Position numbers and translations under genes: made by a program. The notes below the pieces were generated by a model that saw only the letters and a program-made list of their open reading frames with translations, was not told where the DNA came from and searched no databases. From contig NZ_UYJA01000002.1 in the NCBI RefSeq assembly GCF_900618535.1, forward strand, positions 832,195-896,194: DNA of 64,000 nucleotides, written 5' to 3'. The stretch's first letter is position 1. Each line of letters starts with the position of its first letter. This DNA comes from Pseudomonas bubulae. GTDB taxonomy: Bacteria; Pseudomonadota; Gammaproteobacteria; Pseudomonadales; Pseudomonadaceae. Shown piece by piece: positions 25,174 through 34,741 of this stretch.

Positions 25174-25590
25174 TCAGTGCTGCGGGCTGTCTTGTGTCGT
25201 GGGCAGCGCCATCAGTTGTTTTTCCTGATTCCAGTCAAACGGCTCATCGTTCAGTTCGGCTTCGTGGCGGCGCTCTTCCAGGGCCTGATACATGTCCAGC
25301 TCTTCATCCGACAGGAAGTTGAAGCAGGCGCCGCCGAAGTACCACAGCAGGTCGCGCGGGACCAGGTGGGCGATCTGCGGATAGCGCTCGATTACCTGGC
25401 ACATGATGTCCTGGCCCAGGTACTGGCTGTTGATCGGGTCAACCGGCAACGAGCTGCGCATGTCGTCAAAACGCTCCAGGAACAGCGCGTGGCTTTCCTC
25501 GGGGATCTGCTCAGCGTCACCGACAGCAACCAGGATGCTGCGCAGAATGTCGAGCAGGACAAGGTTGTGGTTCAGATCGTTGGTGGCCAT
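25174..25590 (-). CDS. PA2817 family protein, unknown function
   Basis: 138 residues, acidic and helical, beginning MATNDLNHNLVLLDILRSIL and containing the IMCQVIERYPQIAHLVPRDL and WYFGGACFNFLSDEELDMY stretches. It matches the small conserved Pseudomonas family named after PA2817, which also sits beside the fadE-like PA2815 and the PA2811-2813 group. No catalytic motif is visible. It has a promoter of its own in the gap downstream of fadE. Confidence 0.75.
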   Translation of the reverse strand: MATNDLNHNLVLLDILRSILVAVGDAEQIPEESHALFLERFDDMRSSLPVDPINSQYLGQDIMCQVIERYPQIAHLVPRDLLWYFGGACFNFLSDEELDMYQALEERRHEAELNDEPFDWNQEKQLMALPTTQDSPQH

Positions 25591-25623
25591 TGCGGGTGTC
25601 CTCTAGGGTAAAACGGGCGCGAG

Positions 25624-25652
25624 AGTATAAAGCTCATCGCGCTCGCTGTCCT
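25624..25652 (-). promoter_or_regulatory. Candidate promoter of the PA2817-family gene
   Basis: On the reverse strand AGGACA and TATACT are 17 bases apart, within the 63-base gap between fadE and this gene. The -10 is strong and the -35 matches four of six positions. Confidence 0.42.
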
Positions 25653-25653
25653 G

Positions 25654-28101
25654 TTATCGAATCTTTCCTTCTGTGTGGCTGAGTTCTTCCTTGCTGAAGT
25701 CATCCACGTCGATGACCTTGCGTCGTGCGGCTTCGGCGGTGCGCAAGGTTTCAGCTTCGGCCGGTTGCAGTACCCCGGCTTGCAGCGCGGCATCGATGGA
25801 CGGTTCTCCTGCAGCGGGTTTTACCTGGCCACTTTTCAGCGCTTCGTGGAGTTTTTTGTGCAGGGGGCGCGCTTCGCTCAGCAGGTTGCTGGCATGTTGC
25901 AGGGCGCCCACAGCGTCATCCGGCGATTGCGGGCGGTAGCAGCCAGCGAGCACTGCTTCAAGTGCCGGATCCCCTTTGGCGCGGCCCAACACTGCAGCGA
26001 CCTCGGCATCCAGTGCGTCCGACGGACCGGTATGCCGGCGCCCAAACGGAAATACAACGCCGCGCAACAAAAAGCCCAGCGTTCGGCTCGGGAAGTTTTT
26101 CAACAGTTCATCCAGTGCGCGCTCGGCGTGGCCCAGGCTTTCTTCCATAGCCCATTTGAACAGCGGATCAAGGTATTGCGGCGAGTCGAGGTCGTGATAA
26201 CGCTTGAGGGCGGCCGACGCCAGATACAAATGGCTCAGCACATCGCCCAGGCGCGCAGACAAGCGTTCGCGGCGCTTGAGCTCACCGCCCAGCAGCATCA
26301 TGCTCAGGTCCGCGAGCAGGGCGAACGCCGCCGCCTGACGGTTGAGCGCGCGGAAGTAACCCTGGCTCAACGGGTTGCCGGGCGCAGCTTCGAAACGGCC
26401 AATGCCCAGGTTCAACACCAGCGTGCTGGAAGCGTTGCTGATGGCAAAACCAATGTGTTTGAGCAGCAGGGCGTCAAACTCCAGCATGGCTTGATCTTTA
26501 TCTTCCCGCCCGGCCAAGGCCATTTCCTTCAGCACAAAGGGATGGCAACGGATGGCGCCCTGACCAAAGATCATCAGGTTGCGCGAGAGGATATTGGCGC
26601 CCTCTACAGTGATGAAGATCGGAGCCCCTTGCCAGTTACGCCCCAGGTAGTTGTTGGGGCCCATGATGATGCCTTTGCCACCGTGCACGTCCATCGCATG
26701 GCTGATGCACTCGCGGCCGCGTTCGGTAAGGTGGTACTTGAGAATGGCCGAAAGAACCGAGGGTTTTTCCCCCAGATCCACCGCGTTGGCGGTCAGCATG
26801 CGGGCGCTGTCCATCAGCCAGGCATTGCCGCCGATACGCGCCAGCGCCTCCTGAATGCCCTCGAAGGCGGCCAGTGGCACATTGAACTGTTCGCGTACCT
26901 GAGCATATTGGCCGGTCACCAGGCTGGTGAACTTGGCCGCGCCGGTGCCCACTGCCGGCAACGAAATCGACCGTCCCACCGACAGGCAATTCATCAGCAT
27001 CATCCAGCCTTTGCCGAGCATTTCCTGGCCGCCGATCAGGTAGTCGAGCGGGATAAACACATCTTTGCCCGAGTTCGGGCCGTTCATGAAGGCTGCGCCC
27101 AGGGGGAGATGGCGACGGCCGATCTCGACGCCGGGGGTGTCGGTAGGGATCAATGCCAGGCTGATGCCCAGGTCCTCTTTGTCGCCCAGCAGATGGTCCG
27201 GGTCATGGGCCTTGAACGCCAGGCCCAGCAGCGTGGCGACGGGGCCGAGAGTGATATAGCGTTTCTCCCAGTTCAGGCGCAGGCCGATAACTTCCTCACC
27301 TTGCCATTGGCCTTTGCAAATGATCCCGGTGTCGGGCATTGCCCCGGCATCTGAGCCTGCCAGTGGCCCGGTCAGGGCAAAGCAGGGGATGTCATCACCA
27401 CGGGCCAGGCGTGGCAGATAGTGGTCGCGTTGTTCATCGGTACCGTAATGCAGCAGCAGTTCAGCGGGGCCCAGGGAATTGGGCACCATTACGGTGGAAG
27501 CCAGATCGCCACTGCGGGTGGCCAGTTTCATGGCGACCTGGGAATGGGCGTAGGCCGAGAACCCTTTACCGCCGTAGGCTTTGGGGATGATCAGGGCGAA
27601 GAAGCCATGCTCCTTGATGTGCGCCCAGGCCTGCGGTGGCAAGTCCATGGCCTGGCCGATTTCCCAGTCGCTGACCATTGCGCACAACTCTTCGGTGGGG
27701 CCGTCAATAAATGCCTGTTCTTCTTCGGTCAGCCGGGCCTTGGGGTAGGCCAGCAGCTGGTTCCAGTCGGGGCGGCCGCTAAACAACTGGCCGTCCCACC
27801 ACACGGTGCCGGCATCGATGGCATCGCGTTCGGTTTGCGACATCGGCGGCAGGGTCTTCTGGAACCAGTTGAACAGGGGGGCGGTAAAGATTTTGCGACG
27901 AAGTTCGGGCAACAGCAGCAGGGCCGTGGGCGCGGCCAGCAGCAGCCAGAGGATTGCCAGCAACCCGCCAGGTACATGGCCGATAACCCCCATGGCCAGT
28001 AAATACACCGCGACCACGGCAATGATCGTCAGGGGGGCGATGCGGCGATGGGCCATATAGGCGATGCCAACAATCAGAACCAGTATCCACAACAACAGCA
28101 T
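25654..28101 (-). CDS. fadE: Acyl-CoA dehydrogenase, large FadE type
   Basis: 815 residues, as long as E. coli FadE and about twice classical acyl-CoA dehydrogenases. Two N-terminal hydrophobic helices (MLLLWILVLIVGIAYMAHRR and the next 40 residues) suggest membrane association. The dehydrogenase core follows: PKAYGGKGFSAYAHS, FALTGPLAGSDAGAMPD, GKGWMMLMNCLSVGRSISLP and EGANILSRNLMIFGQGAIR. It carries out the first, FAD-dependent step of fatty acid beta-oxidation and hands electrons to ETF, whose genes are at the end of this window. I chose ATG 28101 because GGAGG lies 7 bases upstream. Confidence 0.92.
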   Translation of the reverse strand: MLLLWILVLIVGIAYMAHRRIAPLTIIAVVAVYLLAMGVIGHVPGGLLAILWLLLAAPTALLLLPELRRKIFTAPLFNWFQKTLPPMSQTERDAIDAGTVWWDGQLFSGRPDWNQLLAYPKARLTEEEQAFIDGPTEELCAMVSDWEIGQAMDLPPQAWAHIKEHGFFALIIPKAYGGKGFSAYAHSQVAMKLATRSGDLASTVMVPNSLGPAELLLHYGTDEQRDHYLPRLARGDDIPCFALTGPLAGSDAGAMPDTGIICKGQWQGEEVIGLRLNWEKRYITLGPVATLLGLAFKAHDPDHLLGDKEDLGISLALIPTDTPGVEIGRRHLPLGAAFMNGPNSGKDVFIPLDYLIGGQEMLGKGWMMLMNCLSVGRSISLPAVGTGAAKFTSLVTGQYAQVREQFNVPLAAFEGIQEALARIGGNAWLMDSARMLTANAVDLGEKPSVLSAILKYHLTERGRECISHAMDVHGGKGIIMGPNNYLGRNWQGAPIFITVEGANILSRNLMIFGQGAIRCHPFVLKEMALAGREDKDQAMLEFDALLLKHIGFAISNASSTLVLNLGIGRFEAAPGNPLSQGYFRALNRQAAAFALLADLSMMLLGGELKRRERLSARLGDVLSHLYLASAALKRYHDLDSPQYLDPLFKWAMEESLGHAERALDELLKNFPSRTLGFLLRGVVFPFGRRHTGPSDALDAEVAAVLGRAKGDPALEAVLAGCYRPQSPDDAVGALQHASNLLSEARPLHKKLHEALKSGQVKPAAGEPSIDAALQAGVLQPAEAETLRTAEAARRKVIDVDDFSKEELSHTEGKIR

Positions 28102-28252
28102 ATTCAATCCTCCATGAAATCAGGGGCGTGCACCCTTGTGAGCTTAGTCGCAACTTTCGATCAGGGTTGTAGGGATAGTGACCTCGCGCTGGAGACGGAG
28201 TTCGTCATCCCGGCGTAGACTCCTTCGGCGTCTATCAATCAGGAGCCAGATC

Positions 28253-28879
28253 ATGCTGAAAGTGTGGGGTCGCAAGAATTCGTCAAACGTGCGCAAGGCG
28301 TTGTGGTGTGTTGAAGAGCTGGCGTTGCCGTATAGCCGGGTAGAGGCGGGCGGCGCCTTTGGGGTGGTCAACAGCCCTGAGTACCGGGCGTTGAACCCTA
28401 ATGGCCAGGTGCCTGTGATTGAAGAGGACGACGGCTTCGTGCTGTGGGAGTCAAACACCATCGTGCGTTACCTCTCTGCCAGATATGGCTCGGATACGTC
28501 ATGGTACCCAACCGATGCACGTGTGCGGGCGCAGGCGGACAAGTGGATGGACTGGACCAGCACTTCCTTTGCCGGGGTGTTTCGCACGGTGTTCTGGGGT
28601 GTCTTGCGCACGCCGGCCGAGCAGCAGGACTGGGTGGCAATCAACGCCGCAATCAAGGCCAGCGGCGAATTGCTTGCCGTGGCCGATCGGGCACTGGCTG
28701 AAAAACCCTACTTGTCCGGTGATGAAATCGGCATGGGTGATATCCCGCTGGGTAGCTTCATTTACGCCTGGTTTGAAATGCCCATCGAACGCCCGCCCCT
28801 ACCGCACCTGAGTGCATGGTATGAGCGCTTGAAGCAGCGTCCGGCCTATCGAAATGCCGTCATGACCGCGTTGACTTAA
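28253..28879 (+). CDS. Glutathione S-transferase family protein
   Basis: 208 residues with an N-terminal thioredoxin-like domain (MLKVWGRKNSSNVRKALWC, NPNGQVPVIEEDD, LWESNTIVRYLS) and a helical C-terminal domain ending in HLSAWYERLKQRPAYR. The Ser-Ser near residue 10 is a plausible glutathione-activating site of the theta/beta type. AGGAG 7 bases before ATG 28253 fixes the start. It is divergent from fadE, as PA2813 is from PA2815. Confidence 0.88.
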   Translation: MLKVWGRKNSSNVRKALWCVEELALPYSRVEAGGAFGVVNSPEYRALNPNGQVPVIEEDDGFVLWESNTIVRYLSARYGSDTSWYPTDARVRAQADKWMDWTSTSFAGVFRTVFWGVLRTPAEQQDWVAINAAIKASGELLAVADRALAEKPYLSGDEIGMGDIPLGSFIYAWFEMPIERPPLPHLSAWYERLKQRPAYRNAVMTALT

Positions 28880-29012
28880 TAGCCACTATTAATACGGGCG
28901 ACTGTACTTGTGCGGCGAGGCCAAGCACCATAGGGTCTTGTCGGACTTGTCCTACAGGCTGTTCGCCCTTATTTACAATTCCCCTTTCCCCCATCTTGGT
29001 GCGTAATCCGAT

Positions 29013-29945
29013 ATGAGTTCCGCTCTGTCCATACGGCAGCTAACCAAAACCTACGGCAACGGTTTCCAGGCCCTGAGTGGTATCGATCTGGATGTCGCCG
29101 AAGGTGACTTTTTTGCCTTGCTGGGCCCTAACGGTGCCGGCAAATCCACCACCATCGGCATTCTCTCGACCCTGGTCAACAAGACCGGCGGCACGGTGAA
29201 TATCTTTGGCCATGATCTTGATCGCAATCCCGCAGCCCTCAAGCGTTCGATTGGTGTGGTTCCGCAGGAATTCAACTTCAACCAGTTTGAAAAGACCTTC
29301 GATATCGTCGTGACCCAGGCGGGGTACTACGGTATTCCGGCGAAAATCGCCAAGGAACGAGCCGAAAAATACCTGACGCAGTTAGGGCTCTGGGACAAGC
29401 GCGACACGCCATCGCGTTCGTTGTCCGGTGGCATGAAGCGCCGCCTGATGATTGCCCGGGCTTTGGTGCATGAGCCGCGTCTGTTGATCCTCGATGAGCC
29501 TACCGCCGGTGTCGACATTGAGCTGCGCCGCTCGATGTGGTCCTTCCTCACCGGGCTGAACGAGCAGGGCACCACCATCATCCTCACCACCCACTATCTG
29601 GAAGAGGCTGAGCAGCTGTGCCGCAATATCGGGATCATCGATCACGGCACCATTGTCGAAAACACCAGCATGCGCCAACTGCTTGGACAGTTGCATGTCG
29701 AGACCTTTTTGCTCGACTTGAAGCAACCGCTGCAGGCTGCCCCTCAGTTGATCGGCTACCCGAGCCAGTTGCTCGATGCCGCGACCCTGGAGGTCCAGGT
29801 CGACAAGGTGGTGGGCATTACCGGTCTGTTCACTCAATTGGCCGCGCAAAATATTGAAGTGGTGAGCTTGCGCAACAAAACCAATCGCCTTGAGGAGTTG
29901 TTTGTGTCGTTGGTCGAGAAAAACCTGGCAAAGGTGGCGGTATGA
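29013..29945 (+). CDS. ABC-2 type exporter, ATPase (YadG-like)
   Basis: 310 residues: Walker A GPNGAGKST, signature LSGGMKRRL, Walker B LLILDEPTAGVDIELRR and switch TTHYLEEAE, followed by a C-terminal extension typical of CcmA/YadG ATPases. It pairs with the downstream permease, whose start overlaps its stop by 4 bases. Homologue of PA2812. The exported substrate is unknown. Confidence 0.92.
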   Translation: MSSALSIRQLTKTYGNGFQALSGIDLDVAEGDFFALLGPNGAGKSTTIGILSTLVNKTGGTVNIFGHDLDRNPAALKRSIGVVPQEFNFNQFEKTFDIVVTQAGYYGIPAKIAKERAEKYLTQLGLWDKRDTPSRSLSGGMKRRLMIARALVHEPRLLILDEPTAGVDIELRRSMWSFLTGLNEQGTTIILTTHYLEEAEQLCRNIGIIDHGTIVENTSMRQLLGQLHVETFLLDLKQPLQAAPQLIGYPSQLLDAATLEVQVDKVVGITGLFTQLAAQNIEVVSLRNKTNRLEELFVSLVEKNLAKVAV

Positions 29946-30721
29946 GCTCGGAGCTGCGTCCCAACCTGATTGCGTTGAACACCATTATTTACCGTGAGGT
30001 CCGCCGCTTTATGCGGATCTGGCCGCAAACCCTGCTGCCACCTGCGATCACCATGGTTTTGTACTTTGTGATCTTCGGTAACCTGATTGGTCGGCAAATC
30101 GGCGATATGGGTGGCTTCACCTATATGGAGTACATTGTGCCGGGTCTGATCATGATGTCGGTGATCACCAACTCCTACGGTAACGTGGTGTCGAGCTTCT
30201 TTGGCGCCAAGTTCCAGCGGTCGATTGAAGAGCTGATGGTCTCGCCGGTGTCGCCCCACACGATCCTGATCGGTTTTACCGTGGGCGGGATCTTGCGCGG
30301 CCTGATCGTGGGCCTGATCGTGACCCTGCTGTCGCTGTTCTTTACCCATCTGCAGGTGCATCACCTGGGCCTGACCATTGTGGTGGTGGTGCTGACCGCT
30401 ACGATTTTCTCGTTGCTGGGGTTTATCAACGCCGTTTTTGCACGCAATTTCGACGATATTTCGATTATTCCGACCTTCGTACTGACGCCGCTGACGTATC
30501 TGGGCGGGGTTTTCTACTCCATCACCCTGCTGCCGCCGTTCTGGCAGAGCGTGTCGCTGGCCAACCCGGTGCTGCATATGGTCAACGCCTTTCGCTACGG
30601 CATCCTGGGCGTTTCGGACATCAAGATCAGTGTCGCGCTGACCTTTATGGTGGTGGCGACCATCGTGCTCTACTTCGGCTGCGCCAGGCTGCTGGTCAGC
30701 GGGCGCGGGATGCGTCAGTAG
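29942..30721 (+). CDS. ABC-2 type exporter, permease (YadH-like)
   Basis: 259 residues with six hydrophobic segments, including TLLPPAITMVLYFVIFGNLI and the pair after residue 115. It contains the ABC-2 signature region FQRSIEELMVSPVSPHTILI. It forms an inner-membrane exporter with the upstream ATPase (homologue of PA2811). A terminator follows. Confidence 0.92.
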   Translation: MSSELRPNLIALNTIIYREVRRFMRIWPQTLLPPAITMVLYFVIFGNLIGRQIGDMGGFTYMEYIVPGLIMMSVITNSYGNVVSSFFGAKFQRSIEELMVSPVSPHTILIGFTVGGILRGLIVGLIVTLLSLFFTHLQVHHLGLTIVVVVLTATIFSLLGFINAVFARNFDDISIIPTFVLTPLTYLGGVFYSITLLPPFWQSVSLANPVLHMVNAFRYGILGVSDIKISVALTFMVVATIVLYFGCARLLVSGRGMRQ

Positions 30722-30738
30722 TTGTTGTGACATGCGGA

Positions 30739-30769
30739 TAAAAAAGGCCCCTGTTCGGGGCCTTTTTTA
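30739..30769. terminator. Bidirectional terminator after the ABC-2 exporter
   Basis: AAAAAAGGCCCC-TGTT-CGGGGCCTTTTTT: a long stem with A-run and T-run, serving the exporter operon and the reverse-strand DUF2062 gene, whose stop codon it overlaps by a few bases. Confidence 0.92.
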
Positions 30770-31282
30770 TGGGTGTCTGTTTTTGCGGGCTTTCCATTTA
30801 TGGCTGACCCACCAGCGCCAATAGAGCATGGTCAGGCAATAGGCCAATGCGCCGAGCACCACGCCGCAGACCACCGAGCCCAGCAAGAATGGCTGCCACA
30901 CAGTAGAGAGCTGGCCGCTGATCCATTCCCAGGTCAGTTCGTCGGGCAGGGTGCGCGCCGGCACGTTCATCAGCCAGGCGCCCAGCTGGTAGGTGCAATA
31001 AAACACCGGGGGCATGGTGATGGGGTTGGTCAGCCATACCAGGCCCACGGAGATCGGCATATTGCTGCGAACCCTTATTGCCAGAAAGGCCGCCAGAAGC
31101 ATCTGGAACGGCATGGGTATAAAGGCCGCGAAAATGCCCACCGCCATTGCCCGGGCCACGGAGTGACGGTTGAGGTGCCAGAGGTTGGGATCATGGAGCA
31201 AGGTGCCCAAAAATCGTAAGGACTTGTGTTCCCTGATCAGGGCCGGATCTGGCATGAAACGTTTGATCAAACGCCGTGGCAT
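30767..31282 (-). CDS. DUF2062 family membrane protein
   Basis: 171 residues with the DUF2062 pattern: HSVARAMAVGIFAAFIPMPF, a GLVWLTNPITMPP loop and three to four hydrophobic segments, ending in a very basic tail. In P. aeruginosa the homologue (PA2985) also sits divergently beside comEC. Biochemical function is unknown. Confidence 0.88.
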   Translation of the reverse strand: MPRRLIKRFMPDPALIREHKSLRFLGTLLHDPNLWHLNRHSVARAMAVGIFAAFIPMPFQMLLAAFLAIRVRSNMPISVGLVWLTNPITMPPVFYCTYQLGAWLMNVPARTLPDELTWEWISGQLSTVWQPFLLGSVVCGVVLGALAYCLTMLYWRWWVSHKWKARKNRHP

Positions 31283-31403
31283 GGGCCTCTCCCTAGGTCA
31301 AGGGGGCAGTATGCCCAAATTCGACAGGATGCCTATTTAGACTTTGTGACAATTTCTTAAGCGCGGCCCCGGGATTCCAGCTAATCCGAGTCAAAGGGAT
31401 AAG

Positions 31404-33632
31404 TTGAGTATAGGCATGTACACAGGGATGTTTGCGCTGGCAGCGGGCCTGATCACGCTGCGGTTTTTACCTGGTTTACCGTCTGCCGGGTGGTTGCTGC
31501 TGATGGTGACGGCAGGGGTGTTGCTATTGGCCTGCAGGGGCTGGCCGGTGGGGCTTTATGTGCTTGGGCTGTGCTGGGCCTGCTTTCAGGGGCAAAGGGC
31601 ACTGGATAACCGTCTGGCTGACTCATTCGACGGGCGTACGCTCTGGGTCGAAGGGCGTGTGATCGGCTTGCCGCAGCAGTCTGGAACATCCGTCCGCTTT
31701 GAATTGCAGGGGGCAAAGTCGCGCCACGGTGCTTTGCCCGCGACTATCAGGCTGAGCTGGTATGGCGGCCCTGCGGTGAACAGCGGCGAGCGCTGGCGGC
31801 TGGCGGTCAAACTCAAGAAACCCAAAGGCTTGCTCAATCCTCAGGGGTTTGATTTTGAGGCCTGGTTACTGGCGCAGCGCATCGGTGCGACCGGTACGGT
31901 CAAGCAGGGGCATTTACAGGAGGCTGCCAGTCACGCCTGGCGTGACGGCTTGCGTCAGCGTCTGCTGCGCATTGATGCCCAGGGCCGGGCTTCGTGGTTG
32001 GCGGCGCTGGTACTGGGTGATGGATCGGGTCTGAGTCGCGATGACTGGACGTTGTTGCAAGCGACCGGCACGGTGCATCTGCTGGTGATCTCGGGCCAGC
32101 ATATTGGCCTGTTTGCCGGCTTGATCTATGGATTTATCGCCTTGCTGGCGCGTTATGGGCTGTGGCCACGTCGTTTGCCGTGGTTACCCTGGGCTTGTGC
32201 CCTGGCGTTTATTGGCGCCACAGGTTACGGCGTGCTGGCGGGCTTTGAAGTGCCGGTGCAGCGCGCGTGCATGATGCTCGGACTGGTGCTGGCATGGCGT
32301 TTGTGGTTTCGGCAACTGGGCGTGTGGCTGCCTTTTTTGCTGGCGCTCAATGCCGTGCTGATCGTCGAGCCGCTGGCGAGTTTGCGGGCTGGGTTCTGGT
32401 TGTCATTCAGCGCCGTGGCGGTGCTTCTCTTTACCTTCAGTGGCCGCTTGGGGGCGTGGGGGTGGCAGGCCATGTGGTTGCGCCCTCACGGCCTGATCGC
32501 CCTGGGCTTGTTCCCGATGCTGTGGATACTCGATCTGCCCATCAGCCTGACCGGGCCGCTGGCCAACCTGATAGCCGTCCCCTGGATCAGCCTGGCAGTG
32601 CTGCCAACAGCTTTGCTGGGGACCTTGCTGTTGCCTGTGCCCTGGCTGGGGGAAAACCTGCTGTGGCTGTCAGGTGGTCTGATCGATGGGTTGGTCCAGG
32701 GCTTGAGCCTGCTGGCCGATGTTTTTACGCCGTGGTTGCCCGTATCCGTGCCGATTTACATTTGGCTGTTGAGTGCGGCCGGAGTGCTGATCCTGTTGTT
32801 GCCTGCGGGGATGGTCTTGCGGCCGCTGGGTTGGCCGCTGGTGCTGCTGGCGCTGTTTGCGCCCCGTGAACAGATCCCCCGCGGTCAGGTCGAGGTGCTG
32901 CAGCTGGATGTTGGTCAGGGTCTGGCGATTGCCTTGCGTACCCGCAATCACACTCTGTTGTACGACGCAGGCCCCAAGTCAGGGAGTCTGGATCAGGGCG
33001 AGCGGGTAGTGGTGCCGGTTTTGCGTTCAATGGGGGTGGCCGAACTGGATTTGATGCTGCTCAGTCACGCCGATTCGGATCATGCCGGTGGGGCGCTGGC
33101 GGTGCAGCGGGGCGTCAGCGTGAAACGGGTGATTGGCGGCGATGTGCCGGGGCTGGCGGAGCCGTTGCGGGCGCAACCCTGTGTCAGTGGGGAAACTTGG
33201 GAATGGGATGGTGTGAGTTTTTCACTCTGGCAGTGGGCGGGGGCCAGCGACAGTAATCAAAAGTCCTGCGTGTTGCAGGTGCAGGCCGGTGATGAGCGGT
33301 TGCTGCTGACCGGGGATATCGATGCCAGGGCCGAGCGTGCCTTGCTGCAAAGCCCGCTGGGCGTGCCTACCCGCTGGTTGCAGGCTCCTCATCACGGCAG
33401 CAAGACCTCGTCGTCGATGGTGTTTCTCAAGGCCCTGGCGCCTGAAATCGTGCTGATATCACGGGGGCATGGCAATAGCTTCGGTCATCCCCATCCACAG
33501 GTGATGGCCCGGTATCTGGCGCTGGGGGTGCAGGTACTGGACAGCGCCGAGCAGGGTGCGGTGAAGTTTCGCCTGGGGGCGTCGGGCAAGGCTGAAAGCA
33601 TGCGCGACCAACGCCGGTTCTGGCGCGATTGA
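31404..33632 (+). CDS. comEC: DNA internalisation-related competence protein ComEC/Rec2
   Basis: 742 residues. An N-terminal OB-like region (about 60-160) is followed by the Competence membrane domain with 8-10 hydrophobic segments (HLLVISGQHIGLFAGL; PVQRACMMLGLVL) and a C-terminal metallo-beta-lactamase-like domain (LQLDVGQGLAIAL; LLSHADSDHAGG near 551-562; QAPHHGSKTSSS). ComEC forms the inner-membrane pore that pulls single-stranded DNA into the cell. The TTG start has AAAGGG 5 bases upstream; ATG 31416 is the alternative. It heads a tightly packed block of envelope genes. Confidence 0.92.
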   Translation: MSIGMYTGMFALAAGLITLRFLPGLPSAGWLLLMVTAGVLLLACRGWPVGLYVLGLCWACFQGQRALDNRLADSFDGRTLWVEGRVIGLPQQSGTSVRFELQGAKSRHGALPATIRLSWYGGPAVNSGERWRLAVKLKKPKGLLNPQGFDFEAWLLAQRIGATGTVKQGHLQEAASHAWRDGLRQRLLRIDAQGRASWLAALVLGDGSGLSRDDWTLLQATGTVHLLVISGQHIGLFAGLIYGFIALLARYGLWPRRLPWLPWACALAFIGATGYGVLAGFEVPVQRACMMLGLVLAWRLWFRQLGVWLPFLLALNAVLIVEPLASLRAGFWLSFSAVAVLLFTFSGRLGAWGWQAMWLRPHGLIALGLFPMLWILDLPISLTGPLANLIAVPWISLAVLPTALLGTLLLPVPWLGENLLWLSGGLIDGLVQGLSLLADVFTPWLPVSVPIYIWLLSAAGVLILLLPAGMVLRPLGWPLVLLALFAPREQIPRGQVEVLQLDVGQGLAIALRTRNHTLLYDAGPKSGSLDQGERVVVPVLRSMGVAELDLMLLSHADSDHAGGALAVQRGVSVKRVIGGDVPGLAEPLRAQPCVSGETWEWDGVSFSLWQWAGASDSNQKSCVLQVQAGDERLLLTGDIDARAERALLQSPLGVPTRWLQAPHHGSKTSSSMVFLKALAPEIVLISRGHGNSFGHPHPQVMARYLALGVQVLDSAEQGAVKFRLGASGKAESMRDQRRFWRD

Positions 33633-33680
33633 CGCTGCCCCTGTGGTAGAGTGGCACACTTTTTCGAGGGGATTGTCACT

Positions 33681-34316
33681 GTGTGGGAACTGGTCAAATC
33701 CGGCGGCTGGATGATGTTGCCGATCATTCTGAGCTCTGTTGCCGCGCTGGGCATTATTGTCGAGCGTCTGTGGACCCTGCGTGCCAGTCGCGTGACCCCG
33801 GAGCATCTGCTCGGTCAGGTCTGGGTCTGGATCAAAGACAAGCAAATGGACAAGGAAAAACTCAAGCAATTGCGTGCCGATTCGCCTCTGGGTGAGATTC
33901 TTGCCGCGGGCCTGGCCAACTCCCGTCATGGTCGCGAAATCATGAAAGAGTGCATTGAAGAGGCCGCCGCGCGCGTCATTCATGAGCTTGAGCGCTACCT
34001 CAATACCCTGGGCACCATTGCCGCAATGGCACCCTTGCTGGGGCTGCTGGGTACGGTGCTGGGCATGATCGATATTTTCAGCTCGTTCATGGGCTCGGGA
34101 ATGACCTCCAATGCTGCGGTGCTGGCGGGTGGTATTTCCAAGGCGCTGATCACCACGGCCGCAGGCCTGATGGTGGGTATCCCGGCCGTATTCTTCCATC
34201 GTTTCCTGCAGCGTCGTGTTGACGACCTGGTGGTTGGCATGGAGCAGGAGGCAATCAAGCTGGTTGAAGTGGTTCAGGGCGACCGTGAAGTCGATATGGT
34301 CGGGAGTAAAGCGTGA
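33681..34316 (+). CDS. ExbB/TolQ-family proton channel protein
   Basis: 211 residues with three membrane segments (start to residue 30; about 120-145; about 160-185) and the GTVLGMIDIFSSF and GGISKALITTAAGLMVGIPA blocks of MotA/TolQ/ExbB proteins. With the next gene it forms a proton-driven motor that energises outer-membrane or cell-wall processes. GTG 33681 preceded by GAGGGG gives the conserved WELVKSGGWMMLP start. It lies in the same place as PA2983. Its TonB-type partner is not in the window. Confidence 0.9.
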   Translation: MWELVKSGGWMMLPIILSSVAALGIIVERLWTLRASRVTPEHLLGQVWVWIKDKQMDKEKLKQLRADSPLGEILAAGLANSRHGREIMKECIEEAAARVIHELERYLNTLGTIAAMAPLLGLLGTVLGMIDIFSSFMGSGMTSNAAVLAGGISKALITTAAGLMVGIPAVFFHRFLQRRVDDLVVGMEQEAIKLVEVVQGDREVDMVGSKA

Positions 34317-34741
34317 AATTTCGCCGCAAGCCACGGGAAACAGTTGATATCAACCTCGCGTCATTGATTGACGTGGTGTTTATCCTGTTGCTGTTTTTTG
34401 TCGTGACCACCACCTTCACCCGCGAAACCCAGTTGCGCGTCGATCTGCCGGAGGCTGTCAGCGGTTCACCCAGCGATGAGCAGAATGGCAAGCAACTGGA
34501 TATCGCCATCAGCGCAGACGGGGTTTTCTCGGTGAATAACCAGTTGTTGCCCAAGAATGATCTGGCCAGCCTGATGGAGGCCCTGCAGAAAGAGTCCGGT
34601 GGCGATACCCGTTTGCCGCTGTCGATCAGCGCCGATGGCAAAACGCAACATCAGGCGGTCATCACCGCGATGGACGCGGCCGGCAAGCTCGGCTTTAGCC
34701 ATTTGCGCATGACCACGGTTGAGGCGCAGACGACTCCCTGA
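34313..34741 (+). CDS. ExbD/TolR-family protein
   Basis: 142 residues: a short basic cytoplasmic start, one membrane segment carrying the essential Asp ([20 protein letters not shown]), and a periplasmic domain. It partners the ExbB-like protein. The GTG start overlaps the upstream stop by 4 bases (GTGA), and its own stop overlaps the lpxK ATG by one base. Confidence 0.92.
   Translation: MKFRRKPRETVDINLASLIDVVFILLLFFVVTTTFTRETQLRVDLPEAVSGSPSDEQNGKQLDIAISADGVFSVNNQLLPKNDLASLMEALQKESGGDTRLPLSISADGKTQHQAVITAMDAAGKLGFSHLRMTTVEAQTTP

Noticed and set aside
25675..27354. 559-codon open frame opposite fadE
   Set aside because: Antisense to a recognised acyl-CoA dehydrogenase, with His/Gln-rich composition typical of shadow frames.
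30767..31403. Synteny break at the DUF2062 gene (lolCDE not adjacent as in P. aeruginosa)
   Set aside because: I cannot judge from one window whether this order is usual in the fluorescens group, so it is not reported as a finding.
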